The position numbers and the translations under genes were made by a program. DNA of 22,479 nt. Origin: a virus. The stretch lies in IMG/VR virus record IMGVR_UViG_3300018426_003336, positions 1 to 22,479 of that record; one strand, given 5' to 3'. Below the pieces are notes generated by a model. The model was not told where the DNA came from. It was given only the letters and a program-made list of their open reading frames with translations, and did no database searches. Shown piece after piece: positions 13,175 to 19,976 of this stretch (position 1 is its first letter; every line of letters begins with the position of its first letter).

Positions 13175-13407
13175 CGTTTTTTACTACCCTTGAACACATC
13201 ACGTGCATTTACACGGATAAAACGTTTGTTGGTTTCGTTTTTGTTTGGATTTTCTATAGTGAGTACTACATTTTTACCTTTCAAAAACGCATTCAGCTGA
13301 TTCATCATTCTACGTGCAGGATAATCTGGATCGCTTTTGTCTCGACTCTTGGTGGTACCAACAACACCCTTGCTCACATATTGAGCTCTAAGTTTTTTCT
13401 TTCCCAT
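13171..13407 (-). CDS. Conserved basic phage protein
   Basis: The start at 13407 overlaps the upstream stop as TAATG, giving 78 residues; a longer frame exists but lacks a ribosome site. The sequence MGKKKLRAQYVSKGVVG at the front and a C-terminal VLTIENPNKNETNKRFIRV segment match a small conserved protein I recall from marine T4-like phages. It is highly basic, so it may bind nucleic acid. Function not known. Confidence 0.75.
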   Translation of the reverse strand: MGKKKLRAQYVSKGVVGTTKSRDKSDPDYPARRMMNQLNAFLKGKNVVLTIENPNKNETNKRFIRVNARDVFKGSKKR

Positions 13408-13601
13408 TATGGTGCTCCAAACATATCTACCAGAGGAGGACCATAAGTTCCGCCTGCCCATGCTAGTGCTACGATAGTGATAACACCATACACCAGCCAT
13501 TTCATCTTGAAGTCATCTACTTCCATTTTTAGTGCAACCAGTTCATTACCAAGAATTCTTACTGCTATTTCTAGTTTGCCTTTGTCGTCAGGTTGTGCCA
13601 T
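13407..13601 (-). CDS. Small one-helix membrane protein, holin-like shape
   Basis: This 64-residue protein has a charged N-terminal helix (about residues 5-30) and one transmembrane segment WLVYGVITIVALAWAGGTYG at about 35-54, ending in a short outside tail. The shape is like small class III holins or membrane anchors. A strong AAAGGAG ribosome site lies upstream. It heads a three-gene minus-strand operon with TAATG and four-base overlaps. Confidence 0.75.
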   Translation of the reverse strand: MAQPDDKGKLEIAVRILGNELVALKMEVDDFKMKWLVYGVITIVALAWAGGTYGPPLVDMFGAP

Positions 13602-13619
13602 GGTCTTCTCCTTTAGGAC

Positions 13620-13648
13620 TTGACTTTTCGTTAAAGTATGTATATATT
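13620..13648 (+). promoter_or_regulatory. Sigma-70 type promoter
   Basis: TTGACT (13620-13625), 17 bases, TATATT (13643-13648). It would drive the genes from 13680 on. Its -10 box overlaps a minus-strand late-type element. Confidence 0.75.
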
Positions 13649-13652
13649 TACC
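13645..13652 (-). promoter_or_regulatory. Possible late-type promoter for minus operon
   Basis: Read on the minus strand this is GGTAAATA, with a predicted start near 13639 and a leader of about 38 bases to the ATG at 13601. It is a weaker match than the other late octamers. Confidence 0.35.
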
Positions 13653-13664
13653 TTGTCGGATAAC

Positions 13665-13673
13665 AATAAATAC
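13665..13673 (+). promoter_or_regulatory. Late-type promoter at mini-gene start
   Basis: AATAAATAC, with a predicted start near 13678, two bases before the ATG at 13680. There is no ribosome site between. Confidence 0.5.
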
Positions 13674-13679
13674 CTTACC

Positions 13680-13760
13680 ATGGAAGATCCAGAAGAAGAT
13701 TGGAAGAACTCATGTGATGACCCATGCGATGATGTGACACATTGGATAGGATTAATATGA
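13680..13760 (+). CDS. 26-residue acidic mini-gene
   Basis: The frame reads MEDPEEDWKNSCDDPCDD then VTHWIGLI. The stop overlaps the next gene's start as ATGA, and a promoter pair lies just upstream. It is very acidic, with a C-x3-C pair. It may be a real small protein or only a leader that couples translation into the next gene. Confidence 0.5.
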   Translation: MEDPEEDWKNSCDDPCDDVTHWIGLI

Positions 13761-13984
13761 GTAGAATACCAATAGAACAGCATAAACCGTGGCCCAAAAA
13801 AGTTTACAAATATCATGTTGTAAACAGTAAAGGTCAAGATGTTGAAACTGATCTTCCCAGTGAAGATCACGCTCGTGTGGTGATTGATTATTGGCACGAT
13901 CAAGATGTGCATGACTTGCACATTGAAGTTGAACACAAACCACAGGTAAAAAAAGGGTTTGGCAGAGATCCAGATCTACACTAA
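13757..13984 (+). CDS. Small hypothetical protein
   Basis: This 75-residue protein starts at the ATG at 13757 inside the ATGA overlap, with a weak AGGA site upstream. The sequence PWPKKVYKYHVVNSKGQDVET and HARVVIDYWHDQDVHDLHIEVEHKP suggests a small beta-alpha-beta fold rich in His and Asp. No family recognised. A strong promoter for the next gene follows at once. Confidence 0.7.
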   Translation: MSRIPIEQHKPWPKKVYKYHVVNSKGQDVETDLPSEDHARVVIDYWHDQDVHDLHIEVEHKPQVKKGFGRDPDLH

Positions 13985-13988
13985 AAGG

Positions 13989-14017
13989 TTGACATTGTCT
14001 ACTAGCGATGCTATATT
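13989..14017 (+). promoter_or_regulatory. Sigma-70 type promoter
   Basis: TTGACA (13989-13994), 17 bases, TATATT (14012-14017), five bases after the preceding stop codon. It drives the gene at 14045, with a GAGGA ribosome site. Confidence 0.88.
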
Positions 14018-14044
14018 GTATATAAACTAACAGTGAGGATATGC

Positions 14045-14215
14045 ATGACATTTGAACAAGCTATTCAACTTAAAAAGTTTAACGATGATTATTACGATAA
14101 TCAAAAAGAGCGTGAAGTTTGGAATGATGAACCTTTGACCAAAGAACAATTCTTTGAGAAATGGTTATGGAGAGACGAGAAATGCGATACTTTGAAAAAT
14201 GTTTCCACACAGTAA
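14045..14215 (+). CDS. Small hypothetical protein
   Basis: The chosen ATG (14045) follows GAGGA at 14035-14039 and gives 56 residues: MTFEQAIQLKKFNDDYYDNQ with later LTKEQFFEKWLWRDEKCD. It is charged and helical. A GTG at 14033 in the same frame is less likely because it overlaps the ribosome site. It overlaps the next gene by 34 bases. Confidence 0.65.
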   Translation: MTFEQAIQLKKFNDDYYDNQKEREVWNDEPLTKEQFFEKWLWRDEKCDTLKNVSTQ

Positions 14216-14736
14216 TTATTGCTGGATTGATTGGATTAATAGCCAGCACTGCCAGTGCTGATACCAGCAGTTTTATAACTGAAGGCAAGATTATTCGAAA
14301 AGAACCAATCTACACACAAGTACAACAGCGAGATCCTTATCAAGAGTGCTACACTGTTGATGTTCCTGTGTACGGCAACGTAGGTGGCAGCAATGGTGCC
14401 AGTGCAGGCGATGTACTGGGAGGAATGATCATAGGTGGTCTGATTGGTAAAGGTGCTACTGGCAAAGACAACGGTGCCGCCGCAGGTGCAGTGATTGGTG
14501 GACTAATTGCCGCTGACCGCGGACAACAAGGACAACAAGGCATTGTTGGCTACAAACAAGAAAATCGTTGTGAAACAAAATACCGAGTTTCATACAATCA
14601 AGTTGTTAATCAGTACAAACTTACTTTTAGAGTAGATGGACATGATATTGTGTTTACAGTCAATCGTGCTCAAGGTGAGAATGCATTGATTGGTCAAACA
14701 AAACGTATTCGTGTAAACTATCAATTTTTAAACTAA
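14182..14736 (+). CDS. Exported glycine-zipper protein
   Basis: The ATG at 14182 follows a GGAGAGACGAG purine run and yields a clean signal peptide (cut near TASA-DTSS), giving 184 residues in total. The mature protein has a double glycine-zipper: residues about 80-98 (GDVLGGMIIGGLIGKG) and 105-118 (GAAAGAVIGGLIAADRG), as in the Rick_17kDa/SlyB group of envelope proteins. There is no lipobox; Cys residues at EC and RC (about 55 and 132) could form a disulfide. The C-terminus is beta-like. Such zippers can insert into membranes, so it may alter the host envelope; the precise role is unknown. Confidence 0.78.
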   Translation: MRYFEKCFHTVIIAGLIGLIASTASADTSSFITEGKIIRKEPIYTQVQQRDPYQECYTVDVPVYGNVGGSNGASAGDVLGGMIIGGLIGKGATGKDNGAAAGAVIGGLIAADRGQQGQQGIVGYKQENRCETKYRVSYNQVVNQYKLTFRVDGHDIVFTVNRAQGENALIGQTKRIRVNYQFLN

Positions 14737-14746
14737 GAGGTTATCA

Positions 14747-15139
14747 ATGAGTATGCATCTAGTTGGTCCTTACATGACCACTACACAGTACAACCGTCGG
14801 CGCAAACCCACTAAAAACAAACGTGAACTAGCTGCACAAGCAGAGCATGAAAAGTTTTTACAAAAAATGGGTGTTAGCGATTCACAACTCAAAGAAAAAC
14901 TATATGATGAAAACGGCAAGCGCAAACACTATGGAAAGATTCCTGACTATTCAGAACATCAAGCAACTGCTTCACTGAGTAATCGTATTGCAGGCAGTGC
15001 TGCACAAAAAGAACGCAATGTATATTCAGGAGAACGACAACTGCTGGGTGTTGCTACCATGCACAAAAGCAATATGGTACCCATCTTTGCAGACAAAAAA
15101 GAAGACGCCAAAGACATAGCAAACATGAGGCGTGGATGA
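14747..15139 (+). CDS. Conserved T4-like phage hypothetical protein
   Basis: This 130-residue basic protein has an N-terminus HLVGPYMTTTQYNRRRKPTK, a middle AAQAEHEKFLQKMGV and a C-terminal LLGVATMHKSNMVP motif, a combination I recall from conserved proteins of marine T4-like phages. Two in-frame ATGs (14747 and 14753) are possible; GAGG upstream fits the first. It looks disordered between. The stop overlaps the next gene as ATGA. Function unknown. Confidence 0.78.
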   Translation: MSMHLVGPYMTTTQYNRRRKPTKNKRELAAQAEHEKFLQKMGVSDSQLKEKLYDENGKRKHYGKIPDYSEHQATASLSNRIAGSAAQKERNVYSGERQLLGVATMHKSNMVPIFADKKEDAKDIANMRRG

Positions 15140-15288
15140 AGTGGTATGATTTTCCAGTGATATTGTTTTTTGCATTTAATTTCTGGATAACAGTATTAAC
15201 TTTGAACTTGATTTCTTTTGTAATCATGTGTATACTATGGTTGCAATATGAAGAATGGAGGTCACGTGGCAATTCACGCAATGATTGA
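15136..15288 (+). CDS. 50-residue membrane protein overlapping exonuclease start
   Basis: This small frame starts in the ATGA stop of the preceding gene and reads MKWYDFPVILFFAFNFW then ITVLTLNLISFVIMCILWLQ, a hydrophobic segment long enough for one long or two short helices, followed by a charged tail EEWRSRGNSRND. The coupled start and the clear membrane pattern support it. Its end overlaps the exonuclease gene by 23 bases in another frame. It could be a holin-like or leader protein. Confidence 0.65.
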   Translation: MKWYDFPVILFFAFNFWITVLTLNLISFVIMCILWLQYEEWRSRGNSRND

Positions 15289-15862
15289 TTTGGAAACATT
15301 GGACACCAGTCCTAGATGCACCGTCCTCACAGTAGGCGGTGTAAAGTTTGATCCATACAGCAACACAGAACCTCACAGCGAATTTTATTTTCGTCTAGAC
15401 CTAGATGAACAAGATCGTTTGGGACGCACAGTCACAGACGATACCATTGAATGGTGGGCCAAACAGGATCCTCAAATAAAAGAAGAAGCCTTTAGAGAAG
15501 ATGATAGAGTCGGGCTGAAACACTTTCTAGACCATTTGACCAAGTGGATGGTTGGTGTCGATGTATTATGGGGTCATGGATATGGTTTTGATGTCACTAT
15601 CGTAGAAGATATGTATCGTCAATTGGCCACACCTATTCCTTGGAACTTTTGGCAAGTAAGAGATGGTAGAACATTTTTGAGCTTACTGCCAAGTGATCCT
15701 CGCAAGACAATGCAACAGGATCTACACAATGCACTTGCTGACAGCTACTATCAAGCAAAGGCAATCCAAATAGCATATGCTAAATATGACGAGTGGACTA
15801 CACAGGGATCGACCCACTATAAACATTCCGCCCCCTCATCCAACGAGGTAAAATATGGGTAA
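15266..15862 (+). CDS. DEDDh 3'-5' exonuclease, RNase AS/Rv2179c-like
   Basis: This 198-residue protein belongs to the DnaQ-like exonuclease superfamily. Exo I is MIDLETLDTSP (Asp8, Glu10), Exo II includes WGHGYGFDVTIVEDM, and Exo III is HNALADSYYQA, the DEDDh pattern. The phage subgroup related to Rv2179c degrades RNA; DNA is an alternative substrate. The start is taken as GTG at 15266 because GGAGG lies four bases upstream; the ATG at 15248 would place that site inside the gene, and ATG 15281 is too far away. The stop overlaps the QueD-like start by eight bases. Confidence 0.85.
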   Translation: MAIHAMIDLETLDTSPRCTVLTVGGVKFDPYSNTEPHSEFYFRLDLDEQDRLGRTVTDDTIEWWAKQDPQIKEEAFREDDRVGLKHFLDHLTKWMVGVDVLWGHGYGFDVTIVEDMYRQLATPIPWNFWQVRDGRTFLSLLPSDPRKTMQQDLHNALADSYYQAKAIQIAYAKYDEWTTQGSTHYKHSAPSSNEVKYG

Positions 15863-16304
15863 ACATCTATCAACAAAAACATACGGACACAACATTGGAC
15901 TGAGTGCCTGCTTTAGACAACCTAAAGCACACAGTCATTGCAGATTCCTGCATGGATACAGTTTGCAATTTCGTTTTACATTTGCAGCAAGTGAACTAGA
16001 CGAAAAGAACTGGGTAGTAGACTTTGGTGGACTAAAACCACTCAAAGCATGGCTTGAAGATACATTCGATCACAAAGTTGTATTGGACAATGATGATCCA
16101 GAAATGGCGACATTTGAACTATTACAAGAAAAAGGACTAGCAGAACTTACAATCTTAGATGGTGTAGGTGTTGAGAAATTTGCAGAGCATGCTTGTGAGT
16201 TTGCTGATAACCTTGTAAGAGAAATGACCAACGGACGTTGTCGTTGTGTTGAAGTAGAATGTGCAGAGCACGGAGCAAACAGTGCGATTTATATCAACCA
16301 GTGA
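15855..16304 (+). CDS. QueD-like 6-carboxytetrahydropterin synthase family protein
   Basis: This 149-residue protein is related to QueD and PTPS enzymes of 7-deazaguanine or pterin synthesis. Visible motifs: a zinc region HSHCRFLHGYS (His26, His28, Cys29, His33), WVVDFGGLK near 53-61, FDHKVVL near 71-77, and AEHGANS near the C-terminus. The usual first zinc His (AAH motif) is Phe here (SACF) and HGH is HGY, but His26 and His28 may replace them; this looks like an alphaproteobacterial subfamily. No QueE or QueC is present in this window. Products could serve DNA modification of the phage genome, as inference. Confidence 0.85.
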   Translation: MGKHLSTKTYGHNIGLSACFRQPKAHSHCRFLHGYSLQFRFTFAASELDEKNWVVDFGGLKPLKAWLEDTFDHKVVLDNDDPEMATFELLQEKGLAELTILDGVGVEKFAEHACEFADNLVREMTNGRCRCVEVECAEHGANSAIYINQ

Positions 16305-16533
16305 TTTAGAATGGTGTGCTAATTGGACACAGGACGATAGATACTATTGTACTGTGTTCATTAGAAGTGATCGTTTTAAAAAGCCCAAAGGTTTCCACAA
16401 GTTGCTTGAGGAACTGTTTGGTACAAAGTACGGTGGATTTAGATACGACCAGTATCGAAATGGATACGAGTGTTGGTTTCGCAATCAAGAAGATATGTTG
16501 ACATTCAAGTTATTGGCTAAAAATGGATATTAG
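16282..16533 (+). CDS. Small hypothetical protein, GTG start
   Basis: The GTG at 16282 with GGAG nine to twelve bases upstream gives 83 residues and overlaps the QueD-like gene by 23 bases. The sequence has a beta-like aromatic pattern (DLEWCANWTQDDRYYCTVF, FGTKYGGFRYDQYRNGYECWF), two or three cysteines and a charged middle. An ATG is lacking near the front, so the start is not certain. It overlaps the next gene by 11 bases. No family recognised. Confidence 0.6.
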   Translation: MRFISTSDLEWCANWTQDDRYYCTVFIRSDRFKKPKGFHKLLEELFGTKYGGFRYDQYRNGYECWFRNQEDMLTFKLLAKNGY

Positions 16534-16825
16534 TGAACAAATTGTACAAAAACTAAAAATGGTATATGATCCTGAGATAAGTATCAATGTATACGATCTC
16601 GGGTTGATATATGATATCGACGTGAAAGAATTTCCCAAGGTTAAAATAACGCACACACTTACCAGTGCATTTTGCCCTGCGGCAGATTTTATTATTTCAG
16701 ACATTCATGGTGCTACCATGAGTGTAGATGGTGTTGAAGATGTAGAAGTTATAACTACATTTGATCCGCCATTTGGCCCTTGGGCAATGAGTGAGGAAAC
16801 CAAAATGATATTAGGAGTTTGGTAA
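16523..16825 (+). CDS. MIP18/DUF59 family protein, SufT/PaaD-like
   Basis: This 100-residue protein matches the MIP18 family: YDPEISINVYDLGLIYDI near residues 15-32, THTLTSAFCPAADFI near 44-57 with Cys51, and a C-terminal TFDPPFGPWAMSEE near 79-92. Family members help mature iron-sulfur proteins (SufT) or the phenylacetyl-CoA oxygenase (PaaD). In this context, next to a ferredoxin and an A-type carrier, an iron-sulfur role is most likely. It is full length, overlaps the previous gene by 11 bases and joins the next by TAATG. Confidence 0.88.
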   Translation: MDISEQIVQKLKMVYDPEISINVYDLGLIYDIDVKEFPKVKITHTLTSAFCPAADFIISDIHGATMSVDGVEDVEVITTFDPPFGPWAMSEETKMILGVW

Positions 16826-17100
16826 TGAAATGGATTAAACAACTGTTTGGCATCAAAGATGAAGATGTACAACTGGGTGAAAAATTTGAAAATGCCAGTG
16901 CAACCAATGAGCTGGTGATTTCACCACGACAGGACACTGCTAAAAAGAAACAGAAACAAACCAAAGCAAGTCTAAGTAAATTGAGCAAAGTTCAAATCGA
17001 CGAACTAGCCAAAAATGAATTAGGAGTTGAGTTGGATCGCCGCAAGAAAAAAGACACCATGATCAGTGATTATCTTGCAGCACAAAAAGAGGCCAACTAA
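16825..17100 (+). CDS. Small protein with HeH/LEM-like C-terminus
   Basis: The ATG at 16825 overlaps the MIP18-like stop (TAATG) with TTAGGAG upstream, giving 91 residues. The front MKWIKQLFGIKDEDV is an amphipathic helix, then a lysine-rich linker (KKKQKQTKAS), then LSKVQIDELAKNELGVELDRR with KKKDTMISDYL, the typical pattern of small HeH/SAP-like helical domains seen in many phage proteins. It may bind nucleic acid or partner proteins; role unknown. Confidence 0.75.
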   Translation: MKWIKQLFGIKDEDVQLGEKFENASATNELVISPRQDTAKKKQKQTKASLSKLSKVQIDELAKNELGVELDRRKKKDTMISDYLAAQKEAN

Positions 17101-17103
17101 TAC

Positions 17104-17463
17104 ATGACATACATTGTAAACGATGCTTGCATCAAGTGCAAGTACACAGACTGTGTTGCGGTGTGTCCAGTAGACTGTTTTTACGAGGGTGAAAACATGC
17201 TGGTAATACATCCTGACGAATGCATTGATTGCGGTGTATGTGAACCGGAATGTCCAGCAGATGCAATCAAACCTGACACAGCACCTGGTGCAGACGATTG
17301 GGTTGACTTCAATCGCAAGTGGAGTGAAAAGTGGCCTAACATCAATGAGATGAAAGATCCATTGCCAGATGCAGATGCTTACAATCCCAGCAAAGGATAT
17401 ACAGGACCCAACAAGTGGCAAGAATACTTTGCTCCATTTGTTGATATAGAAGACCGCTCATAA
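17104..17463 (+). CDS. fdxA: Seven-iron ferredoxin (FdI/FdxA type)
   Basis: This 119-residue protein is an electron carrier with one [3Fe-4S] and one [4Fe-4S] cluster. Cysteines 9, 17 and 50 suit the first and 21, 40, 43 and 46 the second; an extra Cys12 and Cys25 match the Azotobacter FdI family pattern. The family string [27 protein letters not shown] and [14 protein letters not shown] is very well conserved. The C-terminal ~60 residues are the usual extension. Cytosolic. Neighbours MIP18-like and HesB-like suggest an iron-sulfur group, perhaps feeding electrons to the radical SAM enzyme at 1088 or to a reductase elsewhere. Confidence 0.95.
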   Translation: MTYIVNDACIKCKYTDCVAVCPVDCFYEGENMLVIHPDECIDCGVCEPECPADAIKPDTAPGADDWVDFNRKWSEKWPNINEMKDPLPDADAYNPSKGYTGPNKWQEYFAPFVDIEDRS

Positions 17464-17467
17464 ATAC
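17459..17467 (+). promoter_or_regulatory. Late-type promoter at end of ferredoxin gene
   Basis: CATAAATAC followed by TCCT, close to the classical T4 arrangement. It overlaps the ferredoxin stop. The predicted start near 17472 leaves a leader with GAGGAG for the nuclease gene. Confidence 0.65.
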
Positions 17468-17487
17468 TCCTAGCAGAGGAGAAAATT

Positions 17488-17913
17488 ATGAGTGATAAAC
17501 CCGCACCCTATAGTTATAGGGTAAAAAATATTGTAAAAATCATTGACGGTGATACATTTGATTGTATAATGGATTTAGGATTTGATGTATTGCTTGAAGC
17601 AAGAGTCCGCATGATGGGCATAGACACACCAGAGAGTAGAACTAGAGACCTAGAAGAAAAGAAGTTCGGATTACTTGCCAAACAATGGCTCAAAGATAAT
17701 CTACACGGAGAGATTGTAATCACAACCGCAGTAGACAATGAAAAGGGCAAGTTTGGTAGAATACTCGGAACTGTTTGGGCAGAAGGTAAAAACTTAAATC
17801 AATCAATGATTGATGAACATATGGCAGTTGCGTACTTTGGTCAAAGCAAAGACGATGTACAAAACGAACATATGAAAAACAGAGAAATATTAACTGAGCA
17901 AGGTAAAATATGA
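17488..17913 (+). CDS. Staphylococcal-nuclease-like (SNase) protein
   Basis: This 141-residue protein has the thermonuclease fold: VKIIDGDTFDC near 16-26 with calcium-binding Asp, RVRMMGIDTPES near 39-50 (Arg, Asp46, Glu49), and GKFGRILGTVW near 87-97 with the second catalytic Arg. These are the residues used by staphylococcal nuclease, so the enzyme is probably active on DNA or RNA. There is no signal peptide, so it would act in the cytoplasm, for example on host nucleic acid. GAGGAG precedes the ATG. The stop overlaps the next start (ATGA). Confidence 0.92.
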   Translation: MSDKPAPYSYRVKNIVKIIDGDTFDCIMDLGFDVLLEARVRMMGIDTPESRTRDLEEKKFGLLAKQWLKDNLHGEIVITTAVDNEKGKFGRILGTVWAEGKNLNQSMIDEHMAVAYFGQSKDDVQNEHMKNREILTEQGKI

Positions 17914-18215
17914 TACTAACAGTCACTGAATCCGCTAAAAAATACTTAACAACTATGATAGAACAACACAACAAACGTTATGTAAATCTATCAGTCAGAG
18001 GTGGCGGATGCAGTGGCTTTCAGTATGAATGGACATTCACTGATGAACCTGAAGGTACTGTGTTTGAAGACGTATTGAGTCTCGATCCAATGGCTGAAAT
18101 GTTTGTGTTTGGTTGTACAGTGGACTACATAAATGAGCTAGGCGGCAGTTATTTGACCGTAAAGAATCCCAACGCAACTGCATCATGTGGTTGTGGGGAA
18201 AGTTTCGCAGTTTAA
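17910..18215 (+). CDS. HesB/IscA-like A-type iron-sulfur carrier
   Basis: This 101-residue protein has the three conserved cysteines of A-type carriers: Cys34 in [10 protein letters not shown] and Cys93 and Cys95 in SCGCGESF. Such proteins hold and pass on iron-sulfur clusters to target enzymes. hesB-like genes are known in marine T4-like phages. The start is coupled to the nuclease stop by ATGA. With the MIP18-like gene and ferredoxin nearby it completes a compact iron-sulfur set. Full length for the family. Confidence 0.93.
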   Translation: MILTVTESAKKYLTTMIEQHNKRYVNLSVRGGGCSGFQYEWTFTDEPEGTVFEDVLSLDPMAEMFVFGCTVDYINELGGSYLTVKNPNATASCGCGESFAV

Positions 18216-18226
18216 CGGAGGCGCAA

Positions 18227-19174
18227 ATGAAAATCATCTCGGGCAGTAGCAACCCTGCCTTTGCACAAAAGGTTGCTGAACATTGTTTTACTGATCTCGT
18301 TCCAGCAGATCTCAATCGGTTTAACGATGGTGAAATATGTGTAGAAGTTAAAGAGAACATTCGCGGTGCGGATGTTTTTTTATTGAACAGCACTTGTACA
18401 CCAGTCAACGAAAGTTTAATGGAATTGTTGATCATGATAGACACTGCCAAGCGTAGCAGTGCAAGACGTATTACCGCAGTAATTCCCTATTTTGGATATG
18501 CACGCCAAGATCGCAAAAGTGCAAGTCGCACTCCCATCACAGCAAAACTAGTGGCTGATTTGTTGACCAAAGCTGGAGCAGACAGAGTGCTTACAATGGA
18601 TTTACATGCAGGACAGATACAGGGATTTTTTGATATTCCTGTGGATGACTTAACAAGTCGTGTGGTATTTGCAAAGGACATCAAACGTAGTATTGGTATA
18701 ATAGATGATCCAAACGTACACCAACAAGGCACAGTTTTTGTAAGCCCTGATGCTGGAGGCGCAGTAAGAGCACGTAAGTTTGCTGACATGTTTGGTGGTG
18801 AAATTGCCATTGTTGACAAGCGCAGACCTCGTGCAGGTGTAAGCGAAGTTATGGCACTGATTGGAGATGTTAAAGGTAAACATGCAATATTGGTAGATGA
18901 TATTGTGGACAGCGGCGGCACACTGTGCAAAGCCGCAGATGCAATATTGGAAGCAGGTGCGCTCAGTGTTAGAGCTTATATCACACACGGTGTACTCAGC
19001 AACGGTGCTAGTAAAAAAATTGATGCAAGTAGTTTAGAAGAGCTTGTAATTAGTGACAGTATACCGTATAATGGAACAAGTAAGAAAGTAAGACAAGTCA
19101 GTGTTGCACCTTTGTTTGGTGAAGCAATGCGTAGGATTACCAACGAAGAATCAGTGAGCAGTTTATTTCAATGA
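18227..19174 (+). CDS. prs: Ribose-phosphate pyrophosphokinase (PRPP synthetase)
   Basis: This enzyme makes PRPP from ribose 5-phosphate and ATP, the entry point for purine, pyrimidine, NAD and histidine synthesis. The 315-residue length equals bacterial Prs. Motifs: DGEICVE near 34-40, the flexible loop [11 protein letters not shown] at 91-101, [11 protein letters not shown] near 125-135, and the PRPP-binding [13 protein letters not shown] at 221-233. The start is the ATG at 18227 with a perfect GGAGG; the frame upstream belongs to the end of the HesB-like gene. The stop overlaps the aldolase start by four bases (ATGA), so the two are coupled. Confidence 0.96.
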   Translation: MKIISGSSNPAFAQKVAEHCFTDLVPADLNRFNDGEICVEVKENIRGADVFLLNSTCTPVNESLMELLIMIDTAKRSSARRITAVIPYFGYARQDRKSASRTPITAKLVADLLTKAGADRVLTMDLHAGQIQGFFDIPVDDLTSRVVFAKDIKRSIGIIDDPNVHQQGTVFVSPDAGGAVRARKFADMFGGEIAIVDKRRPRAGVSEVMALIGDVKGKHAILVDDIVDSGGTLCKAADAILEAGALSVRAYITHGVLSNGASKKIDASSLEELVISDSIPYNGTSKKVRQVSVAPLFGEAMRRITNEESVSSLFQ

Positions 19175-19965
19175 CAACATTTATAGCGGCAATAGATCAT
19201 AGTGGCGGAAGCACAGGCGGTGTACTAGAACGCTATGGTCAAGAATACACAGAACAAAACAAAATGGAACTGGTGCATGCTATGCGTTTGCGCATGGTAA
19301 ATCACACAGCGTTTACCGGTAATCAAATCAGTCATGCTATCTTATACAAAGACACTGTGGACAGAGGTATGGTGCCTGTACTAGAATCAAAAGGTATTCG
19401 TGCTATTCTAAAGATCGACAGTGGTTGTGCTGGGGATGGTTCACTCAAACAATTTCCTGTAAAGCAAATGTGCGAATATGCAGTTGCCAATGATTGTGTT
19501 GGTACCAAGATGCGCAGTATTGTAAAAAGTACATCCATGGTAGATCTAGTTGTGGAGCAACAGTTTGTGCTTGCAGGTACAATTGCAGAACATGGATTGA
19601 TTCCTATTATTGAACCGGAAGTTCCTATTGACCATCCTCAAAAAGAAGAAGTGGAAGAAAAACTTAGAAAAAGTCTAATCAAACACTTGAAAGATTTCAA
19701 CAAAAAGTGTATACTAAAACTAACGCTACCGGAACGACCTAACCTGTACAGAGATTTGTTGCTGTATAATTGTGTACAAAAGATTGTAGGGTTGAGTGGT
19801 GGCTATACAACTGAAGAAGCATGTAGACGTTTGAGCATGAACGCAGACATGAGTGCTAGTTTTAGTAGAGCACTCAGTGAAGGTTTGTATGTGCATCAAA
19901 CAGACGATGAATTCGATCAAAGATTAGGACAAAACATCCAAGATATCTTGGAAGCGTGTAGATAA
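19171..19965 (+). CDS. fda: Class I fructose-bisphosphate aldolase (FbaB/Staphylococcus type)
   Basis: This 264-residue enzyme cleaves fructose 1,6-bisphosphate to triose phosphates. It matches the bacterial class I group with [11 protein letters not shown] at 7-17, [11 protein letters not shown] near 40-50, GTKMRSIVK near 111-119, [10 protein letters not shown] near 127-136, IIEPEVPID near 146-154 and [12 protein letters not shown] with the likely Schiff-base Lys183. It is about 30 residues shorter than the S. aureus enzyme, mainly at the ends. The coupled start with prs (ATGA) points to joint use of host carbon for nucleotide supply, as inference. Confidence 0.92.
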   Translation: MTTFIAAIDHSGGSTGGVLERYGQEYTEQNKMELVHAMRLRMVNHTAFTGNQISHAILYKDTVDRGMVPVLESKGIRAILKIDSGCAGDGSLKQFPVKQMCEYAVANDCVGTKMRSIVKSTSMVDLVVEQQFVLAGTIAEHGLIPIIEPEVPIDHPQKEEVEEKLRKSLIKHLKDFNKKCILKLTLPERPNLYRDLLLYNCVQKIVGLSGGYTTEEACRRLSMNADMSASFSRALSEGLYVHQTDDEFDQRLGQNIQDILEACR

Positions 19966-19976
19966 AAGAGGTATAA

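Noticed and set aside
17020-17421. 133-residue cysteine-rich minus-strand frame
   Set aside because: Antisense of the ferredoxin gene, whose identity is certain; the cysteines come from complementing that sequence.
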